DNA of 44,960 nt, taken from Actinobacteria bacterium UBA3086. GTDB lineage: Bacteria > Actinomycetota > Coriobacteriia > Anaerosomatales > UBA3086. Under the pieces are notes generated by a model. That model saw nothing but the letters and a program-made list of their open reading frames with translations. It did no database searches and was not told the origin of the DNA. The position numbers and the translations under genes are program-made. Shown here piece by piece: positions 1-7,358 of this stretch. Each line of letters begins with the position of its first letter. Positions within the stretch are counted from its first letter, which is position 1. The stretch spans positions 1 through 44,960 of the forward strand of contig DFBG01000006.1 of the NCBI GenBank assembly GCA_002367305.1. The letters are read 5' to 3'.

Positions 1-804
1 ACGGTCTTTGGTGAGCTGGATGGAATCGCCCCCGGTTGGACCCAGAGTGAGGTCAGGAGACTCCTGGGGGCATTCTTGTTTGTTGGCAATGACGTTGAGA
101 AGAAGGTCTCTGTGCTGTCCGGCGGAGAGAAGTGCCGACTCGCGCTCGCCAAGATGCTGGTGGAGCCCGCACCGTTCATGTGCCTCGATGAGCCGACCAA
201 CCACTTGGACATCGAGTCCAGTGACATTCTGGAGAAGGCTCTCATCGGCTTCGATGGGACGATCGCCCTTATCACGCACGACAGACACCTGATTCGATCC
301 GTCGCGAACAAGATCATTGACGTACGCGACGGCCATGCGACCGTCTATGACGGCGACTACGACTACTACCTGTGGAAACGCGAGCAGATGGCAGCCGGCA
401 GTGCCGCTTCAGGTGCCCCGAAGAAGTCGGCAAAGCCCAGTGGGGGAGAAGCGACTTCGTCTGGCGGTCAACAGGAGAAGCCAAAGCCGGTGCGCAAATC
501 CAGTGGGCCCAAGACCAAAGAGCAGAAGCGCGCCGAGGCAGAAGCGCGCAGTAGAGCGAGCGGCTCAACAGGCGGCGGTGGGCGTAAACGTTTGGCCCAG
601 GTCGAGAAGGAGATGGCTGTCGCCCAGAAGCGACACGATGAGATCGTCGAGGCCATGGCGGAGCCGACCATCTACGACGACCAAGACGCATTTCAGGCGC
701 TCATGGCCGAGTACACCCAACTCAAGAAGGCGCTGCAACAGCTTGAGGATGAATGGGTGAAACTGGGAGACGAAATAGAGAAATCCGAAAGAAATAGTTT
801 GTAA
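1..804 (+). CDS. ABC-F family ATPase, C-terminal part (5' end cut off by window)
   Basis: The frame is open from base 1 and stops at 802-804, so only the last 267 residues are present. They include the ABC signature LSGGEKCRLALAKML, a Walker B followed by the ABC-F hallmark DEPTNHLDIES, and the H-loop LITHDRHLI. A charged, Gly/Ser/Lys-rich linker (about residues 130-195 of the fragment) and a C-terminal coiled coil rich in Glu, Lys and Gln follow, as in the C-terminal domain of Uup-like proteins. ABC-F proteins are soluble tandem ATPases that act on the ribosome (translation factors or antibiotic-resistance factors), not transporters. No transmembrane segment is seen. The subfamily cannot be fixed without the N-terminal half and the interdomain linker. 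A promoter candidate for the next operon begins only six bases after the stop. Confidence 0.9.
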   Translation, partial: TVFGELDGIAPGWTQSEVRRLLGAFLFVGNDVEKKVSVLSGGEKCRLALAKMLVEPAPFMCLDEPTNHLDIESSDILEKALIGFDGTIALITHDRHLIRSVANKIIDVRDGHATVYDGDYDYYLWKREQMAAGSAASGAPKKSAKPSGGEATSSGGQQEKPKPVRKSSGPKTKEQKRAEAEARSRASGSTGGGGRKRLAQVEKEMAVAQKRHDEIVEAMAEPTIYDDQDAFQALMAEYTQLKKALQQLEDEWVKLGDEIEKSERNSL

Positions 805-809
805 CAATA

Positions 810-839
810 TTTACAATCTCTCCTCCTTCTGCCTAATAT
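810..839 (+). promoter_or_regulatory. Candidate sigma-70-type promoter of the nuo operon
   Basis: TTTACA at 810-815 and TAATAT at 834-839 are separated by 18 bases in a locally AT-rich stretch between the ABC-F gene and nuoA. Transcription would start near 846 and give a leader of about 130 bases that contains two inverted repeats (858-880 and 921-947). This is a match by eye to the consensus; no experimental support. Confidence 0.45.
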
Positions 840-857
840 TCAATATTCGCGTTCTTG

Positions 858-880
858 GCGACGACTGAAACAGTCGTTGC
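858..880 (+). repeat. Inverted repeat in nuo leader
   Basis: Arms GCGACGACTG (858-867) and CAGTCGTTGC (871-880) are complementary over 10 positions, with one G-T pair and an AAA loop. No T-run follows, so it does not look like an intrinsic terminator; it may be a leader hairpin or a protein-binding site. Confidence 0.5.
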
Positions 881-920
881 AGGAAGTAGGGGCGCGGATG
901 TCGAACAAGGTCTTATCGGC

Positions 921-947
921 TGGCTTGTAACACAGAGTTACAAGCCA
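921..947 (+). promoter_or_regulatory. Perfect 11-bp inverted repeat upstream of nuoA (possible operator)
   Basis: TGGCTTGTAAC (921-931) and GTTACAAGCCA (937-947) are perfect inverted complements around ACAGA. The core TTGTAAC-N5-GTTACAA resembles the general layout of redox-sensing operators such as Rex sites (TTGTGA...TCACAA), but the sequence and spacing are not the same. It lies 29 bases before the nuoA start and downstream of the candidate promoter, so it could be an operator or an mRNA hairpin near the ribosome binding site. Confidence 0.45.
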
Positions 948-975
948 CAGAGGATCGTCGGCATGAGGGGGTTCT

Positions 976-1344
976 GTGGATAGCAGTGCGACCCAAAGCG
1001 TACTTTTCGTTGCTGGTCTGATCACGGCCGGTGTGGGATTCATCGCAATCGTCTTCGCACTCAATGCACTGCTCTCTCCTCGCAATCCCACTCCTGAGAA
1101 AGAAGAACCCTTTGAGTGCGGTATGCCGCAGGCCGGTGCACCCAACGTGGCTGTGCGCTTGCGCTTCGCCACCGTCGCCATGCTGTTCGTGCTCTTCGAC
1201 GCCGAAGCGATCCTGCTGTTCGCAGTGGTCCCGGCTCTTCATGGTTCGTGGATCGCAGTCGCCGAGGTGGGTGCGTTCACTGCGTTCCTGACGCTCGGTC
1301 TCGTGTACGCCTGGCGTAAGGGGGCCCTTCAGTGGCGTTGGTAG
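976..1344 (+). CDS. nuoA: NADH-quinone oxidoreductase subunit A
   Basis: Small membrane subunit of respiratory complex I, 122 residues, the usual length. It has three hydrophobic segments: about residues 10-32, a second around 60-82 and a third around 88-108. The loop after the first helix holds the conserved NuoA motif, here EEPFECGMPQAG, with the cysteine near the quinone channel. The GTG start at 976 is preceded by a strong GAGGGGG ribosome binding site at 966-971. First gene of an operon A-B-C-D-H-I-J-K-L-M-N; its end overlaps nuoB by 13 bases. Confidence 0.95.
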   Translation: MDSSATQSVLFVAGLITAGVGFIAIVFALNALLSPRNPTPEKEEPFECGMPQAGAPNVAVRLRFATVAMLFVLFDAEAILLFAVVPALHGSWIAVAEVGAFTAFLTLGLVYAWRKGALQWRW

Positions 1345-1898
1345 ACAAGCTCGGTGCTGCGCTTGACAGCAGTGGCGGCGGCATCATCCTCACCACGGTC
1401 GACTCTCTTGCCGACTGGGCTCGCGGCAAGTCACTCTGGTCCATGCCCATGGGCACTGCGTGCTGCGCCATGGAGCTCATCGCCGGCTCGTTCTCCAAGT
1501 TCGACTTCGATCGACACGGAACGTTTCCGCGGCCCGATCCGCGTCATGTCGACGTCATGATCGTCGCCGGCACCATCACCCGAAAGATGGCTCCCGCCGT
1601 CAAGAGGATCTATGAGCAGATGGCCGAGCCAAAATGGGTCATCGCCATGGGCAACTGTGCGGTGTCCGGTGGCATCTTCTACTACGATTCGTACTCGGTG
1701 ATCCGCGGGGTCGATGAGATCCTGCCTGTGGATGTCTATATTGCCGGGTGTCCTCCTCGTCCGGAGTCCATGCAGGATGCGGTATTCCAGTTGCGCGAGA
1801 AGATTGCAACGGAGTCGATCGCACCTGGCAAGAAGCGTGAGGTTGAGTTCTCGCTTCCCATGCCCGGCGCCGGGGTTCGCGGCGGTGACGCTGAGTGA
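1332..1898 (+). CDS. nuoB: NADH-quinone oxidoreductase subunit B, N2 cluster protein
   Basis: Peripheral subunit, 188 residues, that carries iron-sulfur cluster N2, the last electron carrier before quinone. The four cluster ligands are visible: adjacent Cys44-Cys45 in GTACCAMELI, Cys109 in GNCAVSGG, and Cys140 in AGCPPRPE. The motif FDRHGTFPRPDPRH is typical of the family. GTG start at 1332 inside the end of nuoA, then a 4-base GTGA overlap with nuoC. The intact N2 site shows that the quinone-reducing core of this complex is normal even though the NADH-input genes are absent. Confidence 0.96.
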   Translation: MALVDKLGAALDSSGGGIILTTVDSLADWARGKSLWSMPMGTACCAMELIAGSFSKFDFDRHGTFPRPDPRHVDVMIVAGTITRKMAPAVKRIYEQMAEPKWVIAMGNCAVSGGIFYYDSYSVIRGVDEILPVDVYIAGCPPRPESMQDAVFQLREKIATESIAPGKKREVEFSLPMPGAGVRGGDAE

Positions 1899-2356
1899 AG
1901 ATCAACGAGCTCCGCGAGCACCTCTGCGCGCAGTACCCTGATCTCTGTCCGCTCTTCTCCATAGAATTCGGCGACGGAGTGCTCCTCGTTGAGTGCGGTC
2001 AGCTCCTGGGCGCGGCAAGCGACCTGAGAGACCTCGGTTTCGACCGCTTGGGTATGGTGACCGCGGTCGATCGTGGAGAGACCTTTGAGATGGTGTATCG
2101 GCTCACCTCACGGAGTATGTCGGCAGGCATCTTTCTCAAGTGTGAAGTTCCCCGCGACAATCCCGTCATTCAGTCCCTGACCTCCCTCTGGCCGGCTGCG
2201 AACTGGCACGAGCGCGAGGTCTACGACATGTTCGGCATCGAGTTCGAGGGACATCCGGACATGCGTCGGATACTGCTTCCGCCCGAGTGGGAAGGCTACC
2301 CACTGCGCAAGGACTATGAGGATGAACGCATCATCCATCGACCGGATTACATCTGA
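1895..2356 (+). CDS. nuoC: NADH-quinone oxidoreductase subunit C (30 kDa)
   Basis: Peripheral subunit of the quinone-reducing module, 153 residues, separate from nuoD (they are fused in some proteobacteria). The C-terminal family signature is clear: ANWHEREVYDMFGIEFEGHP followed by RRILLPPEWEGYPLRKDY. The N-terminal half is more diverged, as is usual. GTG start at 1895 overlaps the nuoB stop by 4 bases. Confidence 0.94.
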   Translation: MKINELREHLCAQYPDLCPLFSIEFGDGVLLVECGQLLGAASDLRDLGFDRLGMVTAVDRGETFEMVYRLTSRSMSAGIFLKCEVPRDNPVIQSLTSLWPAANWHEREVYDMFGIEFEGHPDMRRILLPPEWEGYPLRKDYEDERIIHRPDYI

Positions 2357-2375
2357 TGCTGGGGAGGTGGATGCT

Positions 2376-3521
2376 GTGACGCTCAAGATAACTGAACGTA
2401 CCAAGAAGATTGCTACCGACGGGACACCCGTCGACGAGCTTGTGGTCAATGTGGGACCGTCGCACCCTTCGACCCATGGTGTGTGTCGTGTGATCACGCA
2501 CGTGGACGGCGAGATCGTGACCAAGGCCGAGCCCGTCATCGGGTACCTGCATCGTGGTGTCGAGAAGATCGCCGAGAACCGCACCTATCTGCAGGTCGTG
2601 CCGCTTACAGACAGACTCGACTACGTGGGCTCCATGTACACCAACTGGGCGTATAGCCGCTCAGTGGAGCGTCTCGCCGGCATTCGGGTCCCGGAGCGTG
2701 CAGAGTACCTGCGCGTGATCACCTGCGAGATGCAACGCATGGCAAGTCATATGATGTCGCTCGGTTCGACCTCTGGTGACTCAGGTGCCACGACGGCGTT
2801 CATCTACTCGTTCGACATCCGCGAGCGGGTCATCGAGTTCTTCGAGGATCTATGCGGCTCACGGCTCACCTATAACTATGTACGTCCCGGTGGCGTGAGC
2901 ATGGAGGTTCCGGACGGATGGTTCGACGACATCCTTGCCTGGCTGCCCATTGCTCGTCAGTCGCTCTCAGAGCTCGATCGTCTCTTCTTTGGCAATCACA
3001 TCGCGCGTGGCCGACTCAAGGGCATCGGGGTTCTGTCGGCAGAGGATGCGGTGTCCTGGGGCGCGTCCGGCCCCGTGGCTCGCGGATCCGGTGTGAACTG
3101 GGACTTGCGCAAGCACGATACCTACTCTGTCTATCCTCGCTTTGATTTTGATGTGCCCATCGGCTCCAACGGTGATGCGTACGATCGCGCACGCTGCCGT
3201 CTGTTCGAGGTCTACGAGTCCATGCGCATCATTGAGCAGGCTATCGAGCAGATAGAGCCCGGCCCCATCAAGGCCGACGGTATTCCTCGCCTGATCGCCC
3301 CGCGACCGGGAGATGCGTACGATCACATCGAGTCCGCGCGCGGATCACTGGGCGTGTATCTCGTTTCCGATGGGAGTCCGCGCCCGTATCGCATGAAGGT
3401 GCGTTCTCCCGCTTTCTGCAACCTTGCGTTGCTACCGATGCTCGCTGAGGGTCATACGTTGTCCGACCTGGTCATCGTGCTCGGTTCATTAGACCCGGTG
3501 TTCGGGGAGGTCGACCGATGA
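2376..3521 (+). CDS. nuoD: NADH-quinone oxidoreductase subunit D (49 kDa)
   Basis: Quinone-binding subunit related to [NiFe]-hydrogenase large subunits, 381 residues from the GTG at 2376. That start has a GGGGAGG ribosome binding site at 2361-2367; an ATG at 2316 is also in frame but lies inside nuoC without a good site. Conserved stretches include VGPSHPSTHGV near the N-terminus, with the histidine of the quinone pocket, GYLHRGVEKIAE, and the C-terminal GSLDPVFGEVDR. Hydrogenase-type Ni ligands are not expected. Overlaps nuoH by 4 bases (ATGA). Confidence 0.95.
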   Translation: MTLKITERTKKIATDGTPVDELVVNVGPSHPSTHGVCRVITHVDGEIVTKAEPVIGYLHRGVEKIAENRTYLQVVPLTDRLDYVGSMYTNWAYSRSVERLAGIRVPERAEYLRVITCEMQRMASHMMSLGSTSGDSGATTAFIYSFDIRERVIEFFEDLCGSRLTYNYVRPGGVSMEVPDGWFDDILAWLPIARQSLSELDRLFFGNHIARGRLKGIGVLSAEDAVSWGASGPVARGSGVNWDLRKHDTYSVYPRFDFDVPIGSNGDAYDRARCRLFEVYESMRIIEQAIEQIEPGPIKADGIPRLIAPRPGDAYDHIESARGSLGVYLVSDGSPRPYRMKVRSPAFCNLALLPMLAEGHTLSDLVIVLGSLDPVFGEVDR

Positions 3522-4468
3522 CGGGATATGTCGGCGGATTGGTATTTGGACTGTCCGGAGGGATGGTCATAGCACTCGCAGCCCTTTTCGGGGTGTGGTG
3601 GGAGCGCAAGGTCGCAGGTCGCATACAGATGCGCCTCGGCCCGACAGAGATTGGTCCGGCAGGTGTGTTCCAGGCGCTTGCCGATACCATCAAGCTCCTA
3701 CTCAAAGAGGACATCACGCCGCGGCAGGCGGACAAGAAACTGTTCCGTGTCGCGCCGTTCTTGGTATTCACGCCCATCGCGATGTCGCTTGTGGTGATTC
3801 CGTTCGCCAATGGATGGGCGCCGCTCGACACGTCGGTGGGCATGTTGTTCTACCTGGCGGTTCCTGCGGTGTCGGTCATCGGCATTCTGATCGCTGGGTT
3901 CTCGTCGGGAAACACCTACGCCACGCTGGGCGGTATCCGTGGCGCGGCACAGATGATCTCGTATGAGTTGCCGCGCACACTGTCCGTGCTTGCCATAGCG
4001 ATTCTGGCAGGCACTCTTGCGCCGGTCGAGGTCATGGCACGGTACGAGTGGTGGTGGTTCCCGGTGTCGCTGCTGGGGTTCATCGTCTTCTTCATCTCAT
4101 CTGTAGCTGAGCTCAATCGCGCCCCGTTCAACATCCCTGAGGCCGATAGTGAACTTGTGGCTGGCTACTTTGCCGACTACTCGGGCATTCGATGGGCCAT
4201 CTTCATGATGTCTGAGTACGGAGGCATCGTTGCGACATCGTACTTTGGCGCGGCGATCTTCCTTGGAGGTTCCCAGGGCATCGGTGGTGTGCTGGGTGTC
4301 CTGCTCATATTCCTCAAGGCGATCCTGCTCATTACGGTGATCATCTGGGTCGGTTGGACGTTCCCCCGGTTTCGTTCCGACCAATTGCTCACTCTCGCGT
4401 GGAAGGTGCTGACGCCCATGGCGCTCGTACAGATCGTGATCGTGGGGGTGATCATTCCGTGGCTGTGA
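3518..4468 (+). CDS. nuoH: NADH-quinone oxidoreductase subunit H
   Basis: Membrane subunit that joins the peripheral arm to the proton-pumping arm and forms part of the quinone tunnel; 316 residues with about eight hydrophobic segments. The first loop has the signature WWERKVAGRIQMRLGP followed by GVFQALADTIKLLLKED. The charged loop ELNRAPFNIPEADSELVAGY near residues 195-215 is the most conserved part of the family. ATG start overlaps the nuoD stop. The next gene starts within its last ten bases. Confidence 0.96.
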   Translation: MTGYVGGLVFGLSGGMVIALAALFGVWWERKVAGRIQMRLGPTEIGPAGVFQALADTIKLLLKEDITPRQADKKLFRVAPFLVFTPIAMSLVVIPFANGWAPLDTSVGMLFYLAVPAVSVIGILIAGFSSGNTYATLGGIRGAAQMISYELPRTLSVLAIAILAGTLAPVEVMARYEWWWFPVSLLGFIVFFISSVAELNRAPFNIPEADSELVAGYFADYSGIRWAIFMMSEYGGIVATSYFGAAIFLGGSQGIGGVLGVLLIFLKAILLITVIIWVGWTFPRFRSDQLLTLAWKVLTPMALVQIVIVGVIIPWL

Positions 4469-6549
4469 GGTCGAATGACGGATCGGGTGCGCCTCCTAAC
4501 GGTCACATCGGTGCCCTTGAACATGAGTCAGATTCGGTGCTGTTGCACATCAACGTCTCCGACGAGGACCGCGGTGGGGTCGGTGGATTCGTGGACTCCT
4601 GGAAGTCCGTGTTCGCTGGCATGAAGATCACTGCGGTGAGAGCAATGGGCCCGACAAAGACCGTGCAGTACCCGCACGAGAAGTACGCTGTCTCGCCTCG
4701 CTGGCGCGGTGCCCTTGCGCTCAAAGGTGTTCTTGGGCGAGATGAGATACCCATCATCCGCGATGAGTCGCCGGTATACAACGCCGTGATACGGGATCTC
4801 TATGACAGGGAGCGGTTGCCTCCGTGCGTGGGAAACTGTCCCGCCAACGTGGATGCTCGTGGTCAGAACTACTACTTGGCCGAAGGTATGACCGCTGAGG
4901 CGTATGAACTGGTCCGTGAGCGCAACATCATGCCCGGAGTGCTCGGTCGCATCTGTCATCACCCCTGCGAAAGTGCGTGCCGTCGCAACTACTACGACGA
5001 GCCCATGGCGATCAGGCCACTCCACAGGTTCGCTTACGAGGAGTACGCCGATGTACGCGAGGAGCGCGTGAAAGTCTTTGAGCAGACGCGCGATCAACAG
5101 GTCGCCGTGATCGGCTCCGGGCCCTCAGGACTCGCAGCGGCTTTCGATCTCATGGCGCTCGGCTACCGGGTTGTCGTGTACGAGAAGGAGCGTGCTCCTG
5201 GAGGCGCGTTGTTCTCCGGTGTTCCATCGTACCGACTCCCTCGTGACGTTCTTTCCACAGAGATCAACGGTCTCGTGGATATGGGTCTCGATCTCAGGGT
5301 GGGTATCGAGATCGGGAAAGACGTGCCCATCGATCATCTTCTGGGCGAGTTCGATGCGGTCCTCATTGCCGGCGGACTTCAGACGAGCAGGATCATTCCG
5401 GTACCCGGTCACGACGCCGACGGTGTGCGGGGTGCCTTGGACTTCCTCAAGGACGCCAACTGGAAGGGCGATGCCGGCGTCAAGGGCAAGCGTGTTCTGG
5501 TCATCGGAGGCGGCAACGTCGCGGTCGATGTGGCGCGCTGTGCGCTGAGGACCGGCGCCACCGAGGTGAGACTCGCCTGCCTCGAGGGTGACGACGAGAT
5601 GCCCTGTCACCCCTGGGAGATCGAAGAAGCGGTCGACGAAGGTGTCATCGCCATGTGCTCGATGGGCCCGCATGAGGTCCTGACCACCGACGGTGTCGTC
5701 AGCGGTATGAAGATGCGCGAGTGCCTCTCGGTGTTCGATGAGATGGGTCGTTTCGCGCCCAACTACGGCGAGGATTACGCTGAGGTCGAGTGTGAGACCG
5801 TCGTGTTCGCCACGGGCACCGCTCCTGTGCTGCATGATCTCGTTGCCGGGTCGGATCTGGTGCTCAACGAGCGGGGAATCCTTCCGGTTGACGGAACGCT
5901 CTTCACCACCGTCATGCCCAACGTGTTCGCGTGCGGCGAGGTCGTGACAGGACCTGGTTCGGCCATCGGCTCCATTGCCACCGGCCATGAGGCTGCCACG
6001 TCCATTCATCGATATCTGTCTGGAGCGAGCCTCTCGGAGAATCGTACGGATCGGCCGGTTCCCGTTTACGAGAACTACCAGCCGGCGAGGTTGGATGGTG
6101 TCGAGGAGTCGCGCAAGCGGGTCAAGATGCCCATGGCTCGTCCGGAGGATCGCCGGAAGGACTTCCGACAGGTGGAGACCGGATTCACCCATCTGGAGGC
6201 AGTCAACGAGGCTGCACGATGTCTCCGCTGCCAGTCCGAGGTCTGCGTCGGCTGCACCTTCTGCGCGCGCACGTGTCCTGACTATGCGATTCAGGTTCAG
6301 CGCGTTGACGACCCCGGCCAGCGCGCCATCACTCGATACGACCTCGATCTCTCCAAATGTTCCTTCTGCGGCTTGTGTGCGGAGCAATGTCCGACGAACG
6401 CGCTCACCCACACGGGTCAGTACGAGCTTAGCTTCTTCCATCGCGATCTCATGGTGTTCGATCACGATGAGATGCTCCGCGATTGTGGCGGAACGCGAGC
6501 TACCGGTGCGGACGCTCATACCCAAGCCGATGCAGAGGAGGCCTCGTGA
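4459..6549 (+). CDS. NuoI-like subunit with an inserted GltD-type FAD/NAD(P)H oxidoreductase
   Basis: A 696-residue hybrid where nuoI is expected, between nuoH and nuoJ. Residues about 45-90 match the N-terminal arm of NuoI (VDSWKSVFAGMKIT...TVQYPHEKYAVSPRWRG). Residues about 110-580 are a whole GltD-like unit (small subunit of glutamate synthase and relatives): an N-terminal cysteine region (C123, C127, C166, C170, C174; GRICHHPCESACRR), an FAD site VIGSGPSGLAAA (about 217-228), an NAD(P)H site VIGGGNVAVDVA (about 348-359) and the late FAD motif FACGEVVTGPGSAIGS. Then come two NuoI-type [4Fe-4S] motifs: C596-x2-C599-x2-C602-x3-C606-P and C634-x2-C637-x2-C640-x3-C644-P, ending with the NuoI tail YELSFFHRDLMVF. 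A GTG at 4459 has GGGGGTG eight bases upstream; GTG 4465, overlapping the nuoH stop, is the alternative. With nuoE, nuoF and nuoG missing, I infer this protein feeds electrons from NAD(P)H, or another donor, into the complex. Confidence 0.93.
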   Translation: MAVRSNDGSGAPPNGHIGALEHESDSVLLHINVSDEDRGGVGGFVDSWKSVFAGMKITAVRAMGPTKTVQYPHEKYAVSPRWRGALALKGVLGRDEIPIIRDESPVYNAVIRDLYDRERLPPCVGNCPANVDARGQNYYLAEGMTAEAYELVRERNIMPGVLGRICHHPCESACRRNYYDEPMAIRPLHRFAYEEYADVREERVKVFEQTRDQQVAVIGSGPSGLAAAFDLMALGYRVVVYEKERAPGGALFSGVPSYRLPRDVLSTEINGLVDMGLDLRVGIEIGKDVPIDHLLGEFDAVLIAGGLQTSRIIPVPGHDADGVRGALDFLKDANWKGDAGVKGKRVLVIGGGNVAVDVARCALRTGATEVRLACLEGDDEMPCHPWEIEEAVDEGVIAMCSMGPHEVLTTDGVVSGMKMRECLSVFDEMGRFAPNYGEDYAEVECETVVFATGTAPVLHDLVAGSDLVLNERGILPVDGTLFTTVMPNVFACGEVVTGPGSAIGSIATGHEAATSIHRYLSGASLSENRTDRPVPVYENYQPARLDGVEESRKRVKMPMARPEDRRKDFRQVETGFTHLEAVNEAARCLRCQSEVCVGCTFCARTCPDYAIQVQRVDDPGQRAITRYDLDLSKCSFCGLCAEQCPTNALTHTGQYELSFFHRDLMVFDHDEMLRDCGGTRATGADAHTQADAEEAS

Positions 6550-7046
6550 GCTTCGATGGACCGTTCATGATCCAGCTCGCCCTCGGAGTTGTCGCGCTGC
6601 TAACCGCGTTGGCCGTGGTCGCGGTGCGAGAGATCACCCGGATGGCCGTCGCGCTGGGAGTGTTCTTACTCTCGGTCGCAGGTCTGTTCCTGTTCTACGG
6701 CGCGAGTTTCCTCGCCGCAGCTGAGGTGTTCGTGTACGTCGGCGGCGTGCTCGTTCTCATGCTGTTCGCCATCATGCTCGTGCAGCGCACCGATGCGGGA
6801 CGCGCAGCGCTGGAGAGTAGGCACGATATCGGGTCGGCTTCAGTCGCCATCGGCCTCTTTGTGATGCTCACGGTCGCACTTCGGGGTGTCTCCAATCGAT
6901 TCCAAGGCTCACCTGCGGGATCTTCAGTGCCTGAGCTTGCCGATGTGCTCATGGGTTCTCGTCTCGTTCAGTACGAGATGGCCGGCCTGCTTCTGTTGGT
7001 AGCTCTCGTGGCCGTGATCGTGATCGCGGGAGGTGACGAGCAATGA
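6546..7046 (+). CDS. nuoJ: NADH-quinone oxidoreductase subunit J
   Basis: Membrane subunit with five hydrophobic segments, 166 residues. The conserved helix is visible as AAEVFVYVGGVLVLMLFAIML near residues 57-78, including the GGVLVL stretch with its pi-bulge. GTG start at 6546 overlaps the stop of the NuoI hybrid by 4 bases and is preceded by GAGGAGG (6535-6541). It ends in a 4-base overlap with nuoK. Confidence 0.93.
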   Translation: MSFDGPFMIQLALGVVALLTALAVVAVREITRMAVALGVFLLSVAGLFLFYGASFLAAAEVFVYVGGVLVLMLFAIMLVQRTDAGRAALESRHDIGSASVAIGLFVMLTVALRGVSNRFQGSPAGSSVPELADVLMGSRLVQYEMAGLLLLVALVAVIVIAGGDEQ

Positions 7047-7357
7047 TGGGTGTTCTCGTTTCCGTCGCGGTGTTCTGTATTGGCGTATACGGAGTGCTCA
7101 CGCGCCGAGATATCGTGGGTGTGCTCGCCTCGGTAGAGGTGATGCTCGCCGGCGCGATGCTCGCACTCGTGGCCATCGCTTCCAGTGCAGACTCGGCCAC
7201 CGGCGTTCGCCCGCTCGCCGAGTCCATCGAGGCCGTCGGCCTGCTTCTTCTGGTTATTGCGGCTTCAGAGGCGGCCGTCGGACTGGCGCTTCTCGTGTCG
7301 GTCGCTCGCAGACGCGGCGTGACCCGAATCGATGAACTTCAGGAGGTGAAGGGCTGA
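7043..7357 (+). CDS. nuoK: NADH-quinone oxidoreductase subunit K
   Basis: Small antiporter-like (MrpC-like) subunit of 104 residues with three transmembrane helices. The conserved glutamates of the proton path sit in the second helix (SVEVMLAGAMLALVA) and the third (EAVGLLLLVIAASEAAVGLALL). ATG start overlaps the nuoJ stop; nuoL starts two bases after its stop. Confidence 0.94.
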   Translation: MMGVLVSVAVFCIGVYGVLTRRDIVGVLASVEVMLAGAMLALVAIASSADSATGVRPLAESIEAVGLLLLVIAASEAAVGLALLVSVARRRGVTRIDELQEVKG

Positions 7358-7358
7358 G

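Noticed and set aside
5125..6525. Long antisense reading frame (466 codons) opposite the NuoI hybrid; similar ones at 15174-16076 and 18432-19226 on the minus strand
   Set aside because: They mirror well-supported + strand genes with full sets of family motifs, show no recognisable protein features and arise from codon bias in GC-rich DNA.
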